Source: Burkholderiaceae bacterium
GTDB taxonomy: Bacteria; Pseudomonadota; Gammaproteobacteria; Burkholderiales; Burkholderiaceae_C
NCBI GenBank assembly: GCA_017999135.1
Contig: JAGOBT010000209.1
Location: 1-6,147, forward strand
Direction of reading: 5' to 3'
Length of the DNA stretch: 6,147 nt
Program-made: the position numbers and the translations under genes
Shown: one piece after another, positions 1-5,417 of the stretch
How the letters are laid out: each line of letters starts with the position of its first letter
Numbering within the stretch: position 1 is the first letter of the stretch
The notes under the pieces: model-generated
Told to the model about the DNA's origin: nothing
The model's database searches: none
What the model saw: only the letters and a program-made list of their open reading frames with translations

Positions 1-1
1 C

Positions 2-244
2 GCGCTGGAAGCGCGCATCGCTGCCGACCGCCGCCACCAGGGCATGGTGACGCTGCACAGCGGCCACACGGCCGAGCGCCAGTTCAGCGAGTGGACGATG
101 GGCTTCTTCGACCTGAACGCCCCGGCTGGCGACCTGCCCGCCGGCTACACCGAATTTCTCGACACGCCGCTGAGCGGTGCGTCGTTCCTGCCTGCGCCGC
201 AGCGCTGCCTGGACCTGATGCACGTCTTCCGGCAGATGAACTGA
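2..244 (+). CDS. BLUF-domain blue-light photoreceptor, C-terminal part (5' end outside window)
   Basis: The open frame enters from the left edge, first full codon at position 2, and ends at TGA 242-244, giving 80 C-terminal residues. The pattern matches the second half of a BLUF (blue-light sensing using FAD) domain: an I-x-x-D-x-R-H stretch at fragment residues 6-12, then SEWTMGF at 29-35. W31 and M33 fit the conserved W-x-M pair of the last BLUF strand (Trp104 and Met106 in AppA), which lies near the flavin. The tail GYTEFLDTPLSG and its final helix resemble short stand-alone BLUF proteins, so no output domain follows the photosensor. BLUF proteins bind FAD and signal through protein partners. 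The N-terminal flavin-contacting Tyr and Gln are outside the window. A strong hairpin 8 bases after the stop suggests transcription ends here. Family assignment is good; partner and target are unknown. Confidence 0.82.
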   Translation, partial: ALEARIAADRRHQGMVTLHSGHTAERQFSEWTMGFFDLNAPAGDLPAGYTEFLDTPLSGASFLPAPQRCLDLMHVFRQMN

Positions 245-251
245 GCCTGCG

Positions 252-277
252 CTGCGGACGCCGGAAGGCGTTCGCAG
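252..277 (+). terminator. Strong hairpin after the BLUF gene, probable transcript end
   Basis: Bases 252-262 pair with 267-277 as an 11-bp uninterrupted stem with one G-U pair (257/272), closed by a GGAA tetraloop of the GNRA type. It starts 8 bases after the BLUF stop codon. No T-run follows, so it is not a classical intrinsic terminator. It could stop transcription with Rho or protect the 3' end of the mRNA. Confidence 0.55.
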
Positions 278-290
278 GCTGGCAAAGGAC

Positions 291-311
291 TGCCGGCGAT
301 ACCAGCCGGCA
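291..311 (+). repeat. Inverted repeat (second hairpin) in the gap between BLUF and ligase genes
   Basis: TGCCGGC (291-297) and GCCGGCA (305-311) form a perfect 7-bp stem with a 7-base loop. It lies shortly downstream of the stronger hairpin at 252-277 and may back it up. No T-run follows. The rest of the 245-445 gap shows no convincing sigma-70 promoter boxes by eye. Confidence 0.35.
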
Positions 312-402
312 GGCTCTGAGCCCGCAGGCCCTGTGCCTGCCCCGCCGGTGTGCGGCCCAGGCCCGCGCCATCCACCCGGTGATGCACCGATGGCCGGCAG
401 CG

Positions 403-424
403 GCGCCAGCCGCTACGGTGGCGC
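403..424 (+). promoter_or_regulatory. Hairpin just upstream of the ligase ribosome binding site
   Basis: GCGCCA-g-CCG (403-412) pairs with CGG-TGGCGC (416-424): nine base pairs with one bulged G (409) and a CTA loop. It ends 9 bases before the GGAG at 434-437, so it would sit in the leader just ahead of the Shine-Dalgarno sequence if the transcript begins upstream. It does not cover the ribosome site. A regulatory role is only possible. Confidence 0.3.
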
Positions 425-445
425 ACGAACCTCGGAGAACCCTGC

Positions 446-2032
446 ATGCCCCACAACGTTGCCCACCCCGCCCTGCGCCGCCAGACCCTGTCGGACCTGC
501 TGCACCGCACGGCTGCCCGCCTGCCCCACAAGCCCGGCATCGTCTGCGGCAGCACCCGCTGGACCTGGAAGGAATTCGACACCGTGGTCAGCCGCCTGGC
601 CGCCGGCCTGCATGCCCAAGGCGTGGCCCAGGGTGAACATGTGGGCGTGCTGGCGCGCAACAGCCACGGCTTTGCGGCGCTGCGGTTTGCGCTGGCCCGG
701 CTGGGCGCGGTGATGGTGCCGGTCAACTTCATGCTGAACGCCGACGAGGCGGGCTACATCCTGCGCCACGCCGGGGTCAGGCTGCTGGCGGTCGACAGCG
801 GCCTGCATGCGCTGGGCCGCGACGCGGCGGCGCGCGACACGCAGATCAGCCGCTTTCTGTGGCTGCCGTCTGAAGACCCCAGCACCTGTCCGGCCGGCTG
901 CCTGAACTTCGACGACCTGGCCGCCACCGACTTGGCTGACCATCCCTGCCCCGAGCCCACCTTCAACAGCCACCACCTGCTGCAGATCGTCTACACCAGC
1001 GGCACCGAGAGCCTGCCCAAGGGCGCGATGCTGACCCACGGCGCGGTGATCGACCAGTACGTCAGCTGCATCATCGAAGGCGAGATGGCCGAGGGCGACA
1101 CCGTGCTGCATGCGCTGCCGCTGTACCACTGCGCGCAGCTCGATGTGTTCCTGGGCCCCAGCGTCTACCTGGGCAGCACCAGCATCATCACCGCCAAGCC
1201 CACGCCAGAGAACCTGCTGCCGCTGGTGGCGCAGCACCGGGTCAGCCAGTTCTTCCTGCCGCCCACGGTGTGGATCGCCGTGCTGCGCAGCCCGCTGTTT
1301 GCCCAGCACGACCTGAGCAGCCTGCGCAAGGGCTACTACGGCGCCAGCATCATGCCGGTGGCGGTGATGCGCGAGCTGATCGAGCGCATCCCGCAGATGC
1401 GCATCTGGAACTTCTACGGCCAGACCGAGATCGCCCCGCTGGCCACCGTGTTGAAACCGGAAGATCAATTGCGCAAGCCCGGCTCGGCCGGCAAGCCGGC
1501 GATCAATGTCGAGACCCGGGTGGTCGACGACCAGATGAACGACGTGAAGCCCGGCGAGATCGGCGAGATCGTGCACCGCAGCCCGCAGCTGCTGCTGGGC
1601 TACTTCCACGACACCGAGCGCACCGCGGCCGCCTTCGAGGGCGGCTGGTTCCACTCGGGCGACCTGGCGGTGGTCGACGACGAGGGCTACATCAGCGTGG
1701 TCGACCGCAAGAAGGACATGATCAAGACCGGCGGCGAGAACGTGGCCAGTCGCGAAGTGGAAGAGGCGCTGTACCGGCTGGCCGGCGTCAGCGAGGTGGC
1801 GGTGGTCGGCCTGCCGCACCCGCGCTGGATCGAGGCGGTCACGGCGGTGGTGGTGGCCAAGCCCGGCGCCGACCTCACCGAAGCCCAGGTCATCGCCCAC
1901 TGCGCCGCCCAGCTGGCGCACTTCAAGACGCCCAAGGGCGTGGTCTTCGTCGACAGCCTGCCGAAGAACCCCAGCGGCAAGCTGCTCAAGCGTGAGCTGC
2001 GGCTGCGCTTCGAGGGGCACTACGGCGGCTGA
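446..2032 (+). CDS. Fatty-acyl-CoA synthetase-like AMP-forming ligase (ANL superfamily)
   Basis: This is a 528-residue cytosolic enzyme expected to activate a carboxylic acid with ATP to an acyl-AMP and transfer it to CoA. The order of ANL motifs is complete: the A3 phosphate loop YTSGTESLPKG (183-193), the A5 motif with YGQTE (324-328), the A7 motif with SGD (404-406; D406 expected to bind the AMP ribose), the hinge with R421 in DRKKD, the GGEN segment (429-432), and the A10 lysine K512 in PSGK, which drives adenylation. Length is normal for medium- or long-chain acyl-CoA ligases. ATG 446 is supported by GGAG at 434-437 with 8-base spacing. The A3 loop has T-E-S where most relatives have T-T-G. 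No pathway partner lies beside it, so the substrate (fatty, aromatic or other acid) cannot be read from context. Its stop lies 18 bp from that of the convergent gene. Confidence 0.9.
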   Translation: MPHNVAHPALRRQTLSDLLHRTAARLPHKPGIVCGSTRWTWKEFDTVVSRLAAGLHAQGVAQGEHVGVLARNSHGFAALRFALARLGAVMVPVNFMLNADEAGYILRHAGVRLLAVDSGLHALGRDAAARDTQISRFLWLPSEDPSTCPAGCLNFDDLAATDLADHPCPEPTFNSHHLLQIVYTSGTESLPKGAMLTHGAVIDQYVSCIIEGEMAEGDTVLHALPLYHCAQLDVFLGPSVYLGSTSIITAKPTPENLLPLVAQHRVSQFFLPPTVWIAVLRSPLFAQHDLSSLRKGYYGASIMPVAVMRELIERIPQMRIWNFYGQTEIAPLATVLKPEDQLRKPGSAGKPAINVETRVVDDQMNDVKPGEIGEIVHRSPQLLLGYFHDTERTAAAFEGGWFHSGDLAVVDDEGYISVVDRKKDMIKTGGENVASREVEEALYRLAGVSEVAVVGLPHPRWIEAVTAVVVAKPGADLTEAQVIAHCAAQLAHFKTPKGVVFVDSLPKNPSGKLLKRELRLRFEGHYGG

Positions 2033-2050
2033 CCGGCCGCCCGCTGGCCC

Positions 2051-3691
2051 TCAGGGCCCGTTGCTGCTGGTGGGCGTGGTGCAGATCGCATAGATCTGCA
2101 CCGCCCTGGAGGACCCGCTGTTGTTCGTCATGATGCAGCGCCATGCACCGGTCGGGTTGCTGGGGTTCGGGCCGCTGAAGTTGATCTTGATGTCCGGCGC
2201 GGCGTCGTTGAAGTCGCGGTGGCCGCAACCGCCACCGATCACCTGGCTGCCGGCCGGGCAGTTGATGACACGCTCGGCGCGCACGTTGCCGCTTACGCTG
2301 TTCTCGATGCGGCGGTAGAACAGGTTCACCGGGCCGGCTGGACCGGTGGCGCCGGTCAGGCCTCGCGGGCCCTGGGCCCGGGTGGCGCCCGTGGCGCCCG
2401 CCGCACCGGTGGGGCCGGTGTCGCCCTTCGGCCCTGGTGGGCCGGGGTCGCCTTTCAGCCCCTGCGGGCCGGTGTCGCCCTTCGGCCCCTGGTCGGCCAG
2501 CGTCAGGTCCAGCCGTGCCACGTGGCCGGTGGCGGTGTTTTCCTTGCTGTCGAAGAAGGTGACCGTGGTGGGCGCCGACAGTGCCGGGGCGATCGCCCAG
2601 CCGAAGTTGGTGCCCGGGTTGGTGATCCAGTTCTTCACCTGGGCGGTCACGTCCACGGCCATGTAGTTGCCGGGCGCCGGCAACGGCAGGTTGAACAGGC
2701 TGGCGCCACCCGACGGCGGCAGGCTGGTGGCGGTGACGCCGGCCTCGGTCCAGTTGCCGTTGACCGGGTGCAGATCAACGGCGCCGGGGCTGCCGACGCG
2801 GTTGACATACAGCACCAGCGTGGCTTTGACCAGCTTGGCCGCGGTGGTGCCGGCCGGCAGCGTGCCCAGGTCGAAGCGCAGCAGGCCGGTGGCGCCGCCG
2901 CCGACGTTGATCGTCGGCAACGCGCCGAAGTTGTTGGCCGGCAGGGTGGTGCTGGTGTGCGTGTCGGCGGCCAGCGGCGCATCGAGCGCCAGTGCCGGGC
3001 CGGCCGCCAGCGCGGCCAGCAGGGCCGGTGCCGCGGCGCGGCGCCACGCCCACCCGCCCAGGGCGGCCAAGCCCGCCATCCACAGCAGCCAGGTGCCGGG
3101 TTCGGGCACCTGTGTGACGCTGGCAGCCACGTCGATGTCCAGCGCCCAGTGGCCGCTGCGCAGGGTGCCGTCCTGCCGCACAAAGCGGGCCAGCGGGTCG
3201 CCATCACTGCCCAGGTAGACGGCGGTGTAGGTCGGCTGGCCGGTCTGGCTGTAGAGGTTGGCCACGGTGGCCAGCGTGGCCGGCAGGGCAGGGTTCGGGT
3301 CGTTGCCGTCCTGCGACAGCACCAGCAGGTAACTGCCGGCGGCCACCTGGGTGTCGAAGCGGGCATCCCAGCAGTAGGCGCCATCGTCAGCGCACAGTTG
3401 GCTGCTGCCGGCATGGCTGTCCGCCAGGTAGCCATCCGGCCCGAACAGCGACAGCACCGGTGCGAACCCGCCCGCCGGCACCGCCGTGCCGGCGGCATTG
3501 ACGCCGCCGCTGGACGAGAACGAGGTGATCCGCAGTGGCCCGTCGCTGTCGAGCGTGAGGCTGAACAGCGCCAGGTCGTCGTCGTCGCTGAAGCTGCCCT
3601 GAAAAGACTGCACGGCAGCGGTGCTGGCCTGCGCCAGGCCCAGCGCCAGGGCGCCCACCGCGAGCAGGCGGCTGATCGGTCGTGTCGGCAT
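2051..3691 (-). CDS. Chimeric exported protein: DVUA0089/PEP-CTERM half joined to DNRLRE, collagen-like and Cys-rich half
   Basis: A 546-residue frame. ATG 3691 is chosen because GGGAG lies 5 bases upstream and a signal peptide follows at once (basic start, hydrophobic core about residues 9-21, cleavage near 24-26). Residues about 27-190 match the DVUA0089 family of PEP-CTERM proteins: DDDDLALF (35-42), GGVNAAG (62-68), [12 protein letters not shown] (72-83), then a sugar-binding-like beta tail. VPEP (195-198), a hydrophobic helix (201-216) and R217-R218 form a full PEP-CTERM sorting signal. This normally ends the protein. Here the frame continues through a second signal-peptide-like stretch (219-235, ending ALA), a DNRLRE domain (about 236-400), Gly-X-Y repeats (402-455) and a C-terminal domain with Cys 478, 489, 519 and 537. 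Both halves look exported and bound for envelope or matrix. An in-frame fusion of two neighbouring genes is the simplest reading. In-frame ATG 3079 could start the second half separately but has no clear ribosome site. Confidence 0.85.
   Translation of the reverse strand: MPTRPISRLLAVGALALGLAQASTAAVQSFQGSFSDDDDLALFSLTLDSDGPLRITSFSSSGGVNAAGTAVPAGGFAPVLSLFGPDGYLADSHAGSSQLCADDGAYCWDARFDTQVAAGSYLLVLSQDGNDPNPALPATLATVANLYSQTGQPTYTAVYLGSDGDPLARFVRQDGTLRSGHWALDIDVAASVTQVPEPGTWLLWMAGLAALGGWAWRRAAAPALLAALAAGPALALDAPLAADTHTSTTLPANNFGALPTINVGGGATGLLRFDLGTLPAGTTAAKLVKATLVLYVNRVGSPGAVDLHPVNGNWTEAGVTATSLPPSGGASLFNLPLPAPGNYMAVDVTAQVKNWITNPGTNFGWAIAPALSAPTTVTFFDSKENTATGHVARLDLTLADQGPKGDTGPQGLKGDPGPPGPKGDTGPTGAAGATGATRAQGPRGLTGATGPAGPVNLFYRRIENSVSGNVRAERVINCPAGSQVIGGGCGHRDFNDAAPDIKINFSGPNPSNPTGAWRCIMTNNSGSSRAVQIYAICTTPTSSNGP
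2078..2102. terminator. Perfect inverted repeat in the 3' end of the chimeric gene, downstream of the ligase stop
   Basis: GGTGCAGATC (2078-2087) and GATCTGCACC (2093-2102) are perfect 10-bp arms around a 5-base loop. GGGC (2072-2075) and GCCC (2103-2106) extend the stem across a 2-base bulge. It lies 45 bases after the ligase stop and inside the last codons of the opposing gene, so it could end or protect the ligase transcript. A second short palindrome, GGCCCTCAGGGCC (2046-2058), covers the chimeric gene's stop codon. There is no T-run on either strand. Confidence 0.4.
2327..2488 (-). repeat. Collagen-like Gly-X-Y tract: three 18-residue (54-bp) units
   Basis: Residues 402-455 of the chimeric protein form 18 triplets, divisible into three 18-residue units starting at 402, 420 and 438. 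The first two begin GPKGDTGP, and a 23-bp segment is identical at 2412-2434 and 2466-2488, exactly 54 bp apart, which points to unit duplication. Glycine is in place in 17 triplets. Triplet 13 reads RAQ (R438, codon CGG at 2380-2378), a single-base change from the glycine codon GGG. Pro-Lys-Gly-Asp triplets are typical of bacterial collagen-like trimers. Confidence 0.85.
2987..3109 (-). other. Fusion joint: internal PEP-CTERM signal followed directly by a second signal-peptide-like segment
   Basis: Codons 195-235 of the chimeric gene. VPEP (195-198) and a Trp-rich hydrophobic helix (201-216) are followed by R217-R218, then [17 protein letters not shown] (219-235), an Ala/Leu-rich core ending in the A-L-A of a signal peptidase I site before L236. 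Two hydrophobic segments separated only by two arginines could form a hairpin in the membrane. The first would run outside to inside, the arginines would sit in the cytoplasm, and the second would run back out. No stop codon or frame change occurs between them. The topology is inferred. Confidence 0.75.
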
Positions 3692-3770
3692 GCGGTCTCC
3701 CGAAGCATCCGCACCGGTGGCGGCTTGCCTGGGCAATGTGGCATGCGGCCTCGTGCCACGCATCGGCACG

Positions 3771-3779
3771 CCCCCCCCC
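3771..3779. repeat. Nine-base C/G homopolymer upstream of the chimeric gene
   Basis: Nine C on the + strand (nine G on the coding strand of the downstream gene) lie 80-88 bases before ATG 3691. In the 3692-3838 gap no convincing -35/-10 pair is visible around it. The run could vary in length by slippage, or it may be only a sequence-error-prone spot. Confidence 0.6.
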
Positions 3780-3812
3780 AAGATCAAGTGGATCGGGTTG
3801 AACTTTGACAGG

Positions 3813-3833
3813 CCGGGCCCGCAGCCGGCCCGG
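3813..3833 (-). terminator. GC hairpin after the bch operon
   Basis: On the - strand, CCGGGCC and GGCCCGG form a perfect 7-bp stem with a 7-base loop (+ strand 3827-3833 and 3813-3819). It begins 5 bases after the TGA of the small membrane protein gene. TGTCAAAGTT follows rather than a T-run, so it is a weak or Rho-assisted terminator candidate separating the pigment operon from the chimeric gene. Confidence 0.45.
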
Positions 3834-3838
3834 TGTGC

Positions 3839-4180
3839 TCAAGCGCCGCGTTGCACGCGCGGCTGCCAGCGGCGCCGCAGGTCCAGCACATGGGCCACGC
3901 CGGCCAGGGCCAGCAGGGCCAGCATCCACGGCGTCGGGGCGCCGGTCAGCACCACCAGCAGCGCCCCCATCAGGCCGCCGCCGGCGGCCAGCGTGGGCAG
4001 CAGGCTGCCGGGTGGCAGGCCGCGCCCGGTGCGGCGGTGCCAGGCCAGCAGCAGCAGCGCCTCCAGCAGCATGCCGGCGGTGGCCAGGGCCACGGTGACG
4101 GTCAGCCAGGTGGGCACCAGCGGCGCACCCGGCTGGCCCACCGCCAGCCAGTGCCAGAGCAGCACGATGGGGTCGTTCAC
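3839..4180 (-). CDS. Small three-helix membrane protein downstream of bchP, function unknown
   Basis: A 113-residue protein from GTG 4180 to TGA 3839-3841. GTG 4180 is preferred over an upstream start at 4243 because the latter would run 56 bases into bchP, whereas 4180 follows the bchP stop by 7 bases and has GAGG (inside TGAGG) as ribosome site. Three hydrophobic helices are visible at about 24-47, 60-79 and 83-100, separated by the basic WHRRTGR loop (47-53) and ended by a basic tail (R102-R104 and beyond), which would place both basic parts on the cytoplasmic side if the first helix leads inward. It is not recognised as a named family; it lacks the five-helix form of TspO. Tight spacing suggests co-transcription and perhaps translational coupling with bchP, hence a possible role in pigment or antenna metabolism. 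The coding call is fairly sure, the role open. Confidence 0.72.
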   Translation of the reverse strand: MNDPIVLLWHWLAVGQPGAPLVPTWLTVTVALATAGMLLEALLLLAWHRRTGRGLPPGSLLPTLAAGGGLMGALLVVLTGAPTPWMLALLALAGVAHVLDLRRRWQPRVQRGA

Positions 4181-4187
4181 TGGAGCC

Positions 4188-5417
4188 TCACACCCGCGCC
4201 AGGCCCAGCAGGTGGGCCATGTCCTTGAAGAAGATGCGCACATGGGCCATGGGCTTCTTGCGCACCAGGCGCTTGTTCATGTAGGCGTCGAAAGTCAGCT
4301 GCTGCACGTCCTTGTCCTTGCAGATGCTGACGAAGCGCTCGCGGCGCTTGTCGCTGGAATACCAGAAGCGCTGCATGATGCCCAACACCCAGAACACGCG
4401 GCCATGCTCGCGCATGAACAGCTTGCGCGCCTGGCCCAGGCAGCGTGGCGACGCACCCTGCAGCAGCGCACCCACGGCGGTGGCCGCGTGCCGACCGCTG
4501 GCCATGGCGTAGTAGATGCCTTCGCCAGACGACGGCGCGATCACGCCGGCGGCGTCGCCCACCACCACCACGTCGCGGCCGTTGTCCCAGCGCTTCAGCG
4601 GCTTCATCGGCAGCGGTGCGCCTTCGCGGCGGATGGTGCGCGCGCCGGTCAGGCCGGCGTCGGCCCGCAGCGTGGCCACCGCGCCGCGCAGGCTGAAGCC
4701 CTTGTCGGCGCTGCCGGTGCCGATCGACAGCGTCTTGCCGTGCGGGAACACCCAGCCATAGAAGTCGGGCGAGATGCTGCCGCGGTAGATCACGTCGCAG
4801 CGGGTGGGGTCGTAGCCGGCCGGCTGCTGGTCGGGCAGGGCGATGATCTCGTGGTACGCGAACACGCAGGCCACCTTCTCGATGCCCGGGATGGCCTGCT
4901 GCGCCACGGCCGAGCGGGCGCCGTCGGCCCCGATCACCGCCTTGGCACGCACCGACCACAGCGGGCCCTCGGCCTCGGTGCCGTCCCCGCCGGTGGGGCG
5001 GTAGACGATCAGGGCGGTGCCGTCGGCATCACGCTCGAGCCGCTCGAAGCGGCCGCTGCGCCGTTGCGCGCCATGGCTGGCAGCCCGCTCGCGCAGGAAT
5101 TCATCGAAGTGCTCGCGGTCGACCAGGCCGACGAAGCCGCCTTCGATCGGGATGTCGACCTTCACATCGGCCGGCGACACCATGCGCGCGCTGTGGGCGC
5201 GGGCGGCCAGCTGTGCATCAGGGATGGCGAAGTCCTTGATCAGCCGTGGCGGGATGGCGCCGCCGCAAGGCTTGATGCGCCCGGCACGATCGAGCAGCAG
5301 CACCTTGCGGCCCTGGCGTGCCAGATCATCGGCCGCCGTGGCGCCGGCCGGGCCGCCGCCGACCACCACCACGTCGAAGGTCTCGGTGGGCGCCGTGGCG
5401 CCGGTGTTGCTTGTCAT
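4188..5417 (-). CDS. bchP: Geranylgeranyl (bacterio)chlorophyll reductase
   Basis: A 409-residue flavoprotein expected to reduce three double bonds of the geranylgeranyl tail of bacteriochlorophyll a (or of geranylgeranyl diphosphate) to phytyl with NADPH, a late step of pigment synthesis at the membrane. The sequence shows the FAD-binding Rossmann motif VVVVGGGPAGATAA (16-29), the KPCGGAIPP segment (49-57) typical of geranylgeranyl reductases, VIGADGARSAVA (161-172), and VVVGDAAG (284-291) followed by SGEGIYYAMASG (297-308), the second FAD contact. Length fits the family (about 390-410). ATG 5417 overlaps the upstream PucC-like stop as ATGA and has GGAG 7 bases ahead, so translational coupling is likely. 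The PucC-like gene followed by bchP is a conserved order in purple-bacterial photosynthesis clusters. The C-terminal part (about 350-409) is basic and may contact the membrane. An archaeal-type lipid reductase is the main alternative but does not fit the neighbours. Confidence 0.93.
   Translation of the reverse strand: MTSNTGATAPTETFDVVVVGGGPAGATAADDLARQGRKVLLLDRAGRIKPCGGAIPPRLIKDFAIPDAQLAARAHSARMVSPADVKVDIPIEGGFVGLVDREHFDEFLRERAASHGAQRRSGRFERLERDADGTALIVYRPTGGDGTEAEGPLWSVRAKAVIGADGARSAVAQQAIPGIEKVACVFAYHEIIALPDQQPAGYDPTRCDVIYRGSISPDFYGWVFPHGKTLSIGTGSADKGFSLRGAVATLRADAGLTGARTIRREGAPLPMKPLKRWDNGRDVVVVGDAAGVIAPSSGEGIYYAMASGRHAATAVGALLQGASPRCLGQARKLFMREHGRVFWVLGIMQRFWYSSDKRRERFVSICKDKDVQQLTFDAYMNKRLVRKKPMAHVRIFFKDMAHLLGLARV

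Noticed and set aside
413..2020. 535-codon open frame on the - strand opposite the ligase
   Set aside because: It mirrors the ligase gene; composition is His/Ala/Val/Gln-rich with no motif or plausible ribosome site. It is an effect of high GC.
2327..2488. CRISPR-like or tandem-repeat locus
   Set aside because: The periodicity is explained by Gly-X-Y coding repeats; there are no spacers or conserved palindromic repeats.
3026..3049. Twin-arginine (Tat) signal at the RR of the fusion joint
   Set aside because: WRRAAAP lacks the S/T-R-R-x-F-L-K context; the arginines fit the basic tail of a PEP-CTERM signal better.
3692..3787. Upstream TTG start (3787) for the chimeric gene
   Set aside because: It would put 32 non-hydrophobic residues before a clear signal peptide; ATG 3691 has a good ribosome site.
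2219..3808. 529-codon open frame on the + strand opposite the chimeric gene
   Set aside because: Low-complexity Gly/Arg/Ala-rich translation, whereas the - strand frame has signal peptide, PEP-CTERM, DNRLRE and collagen features.
3805..3810. TTGACA, a perfect sigma-70 -35 box on the + strand
   Set aside because: No -10-like sequence follows at 16-18 bases, and it would drive antisense transcription into the small membrane protein gene.
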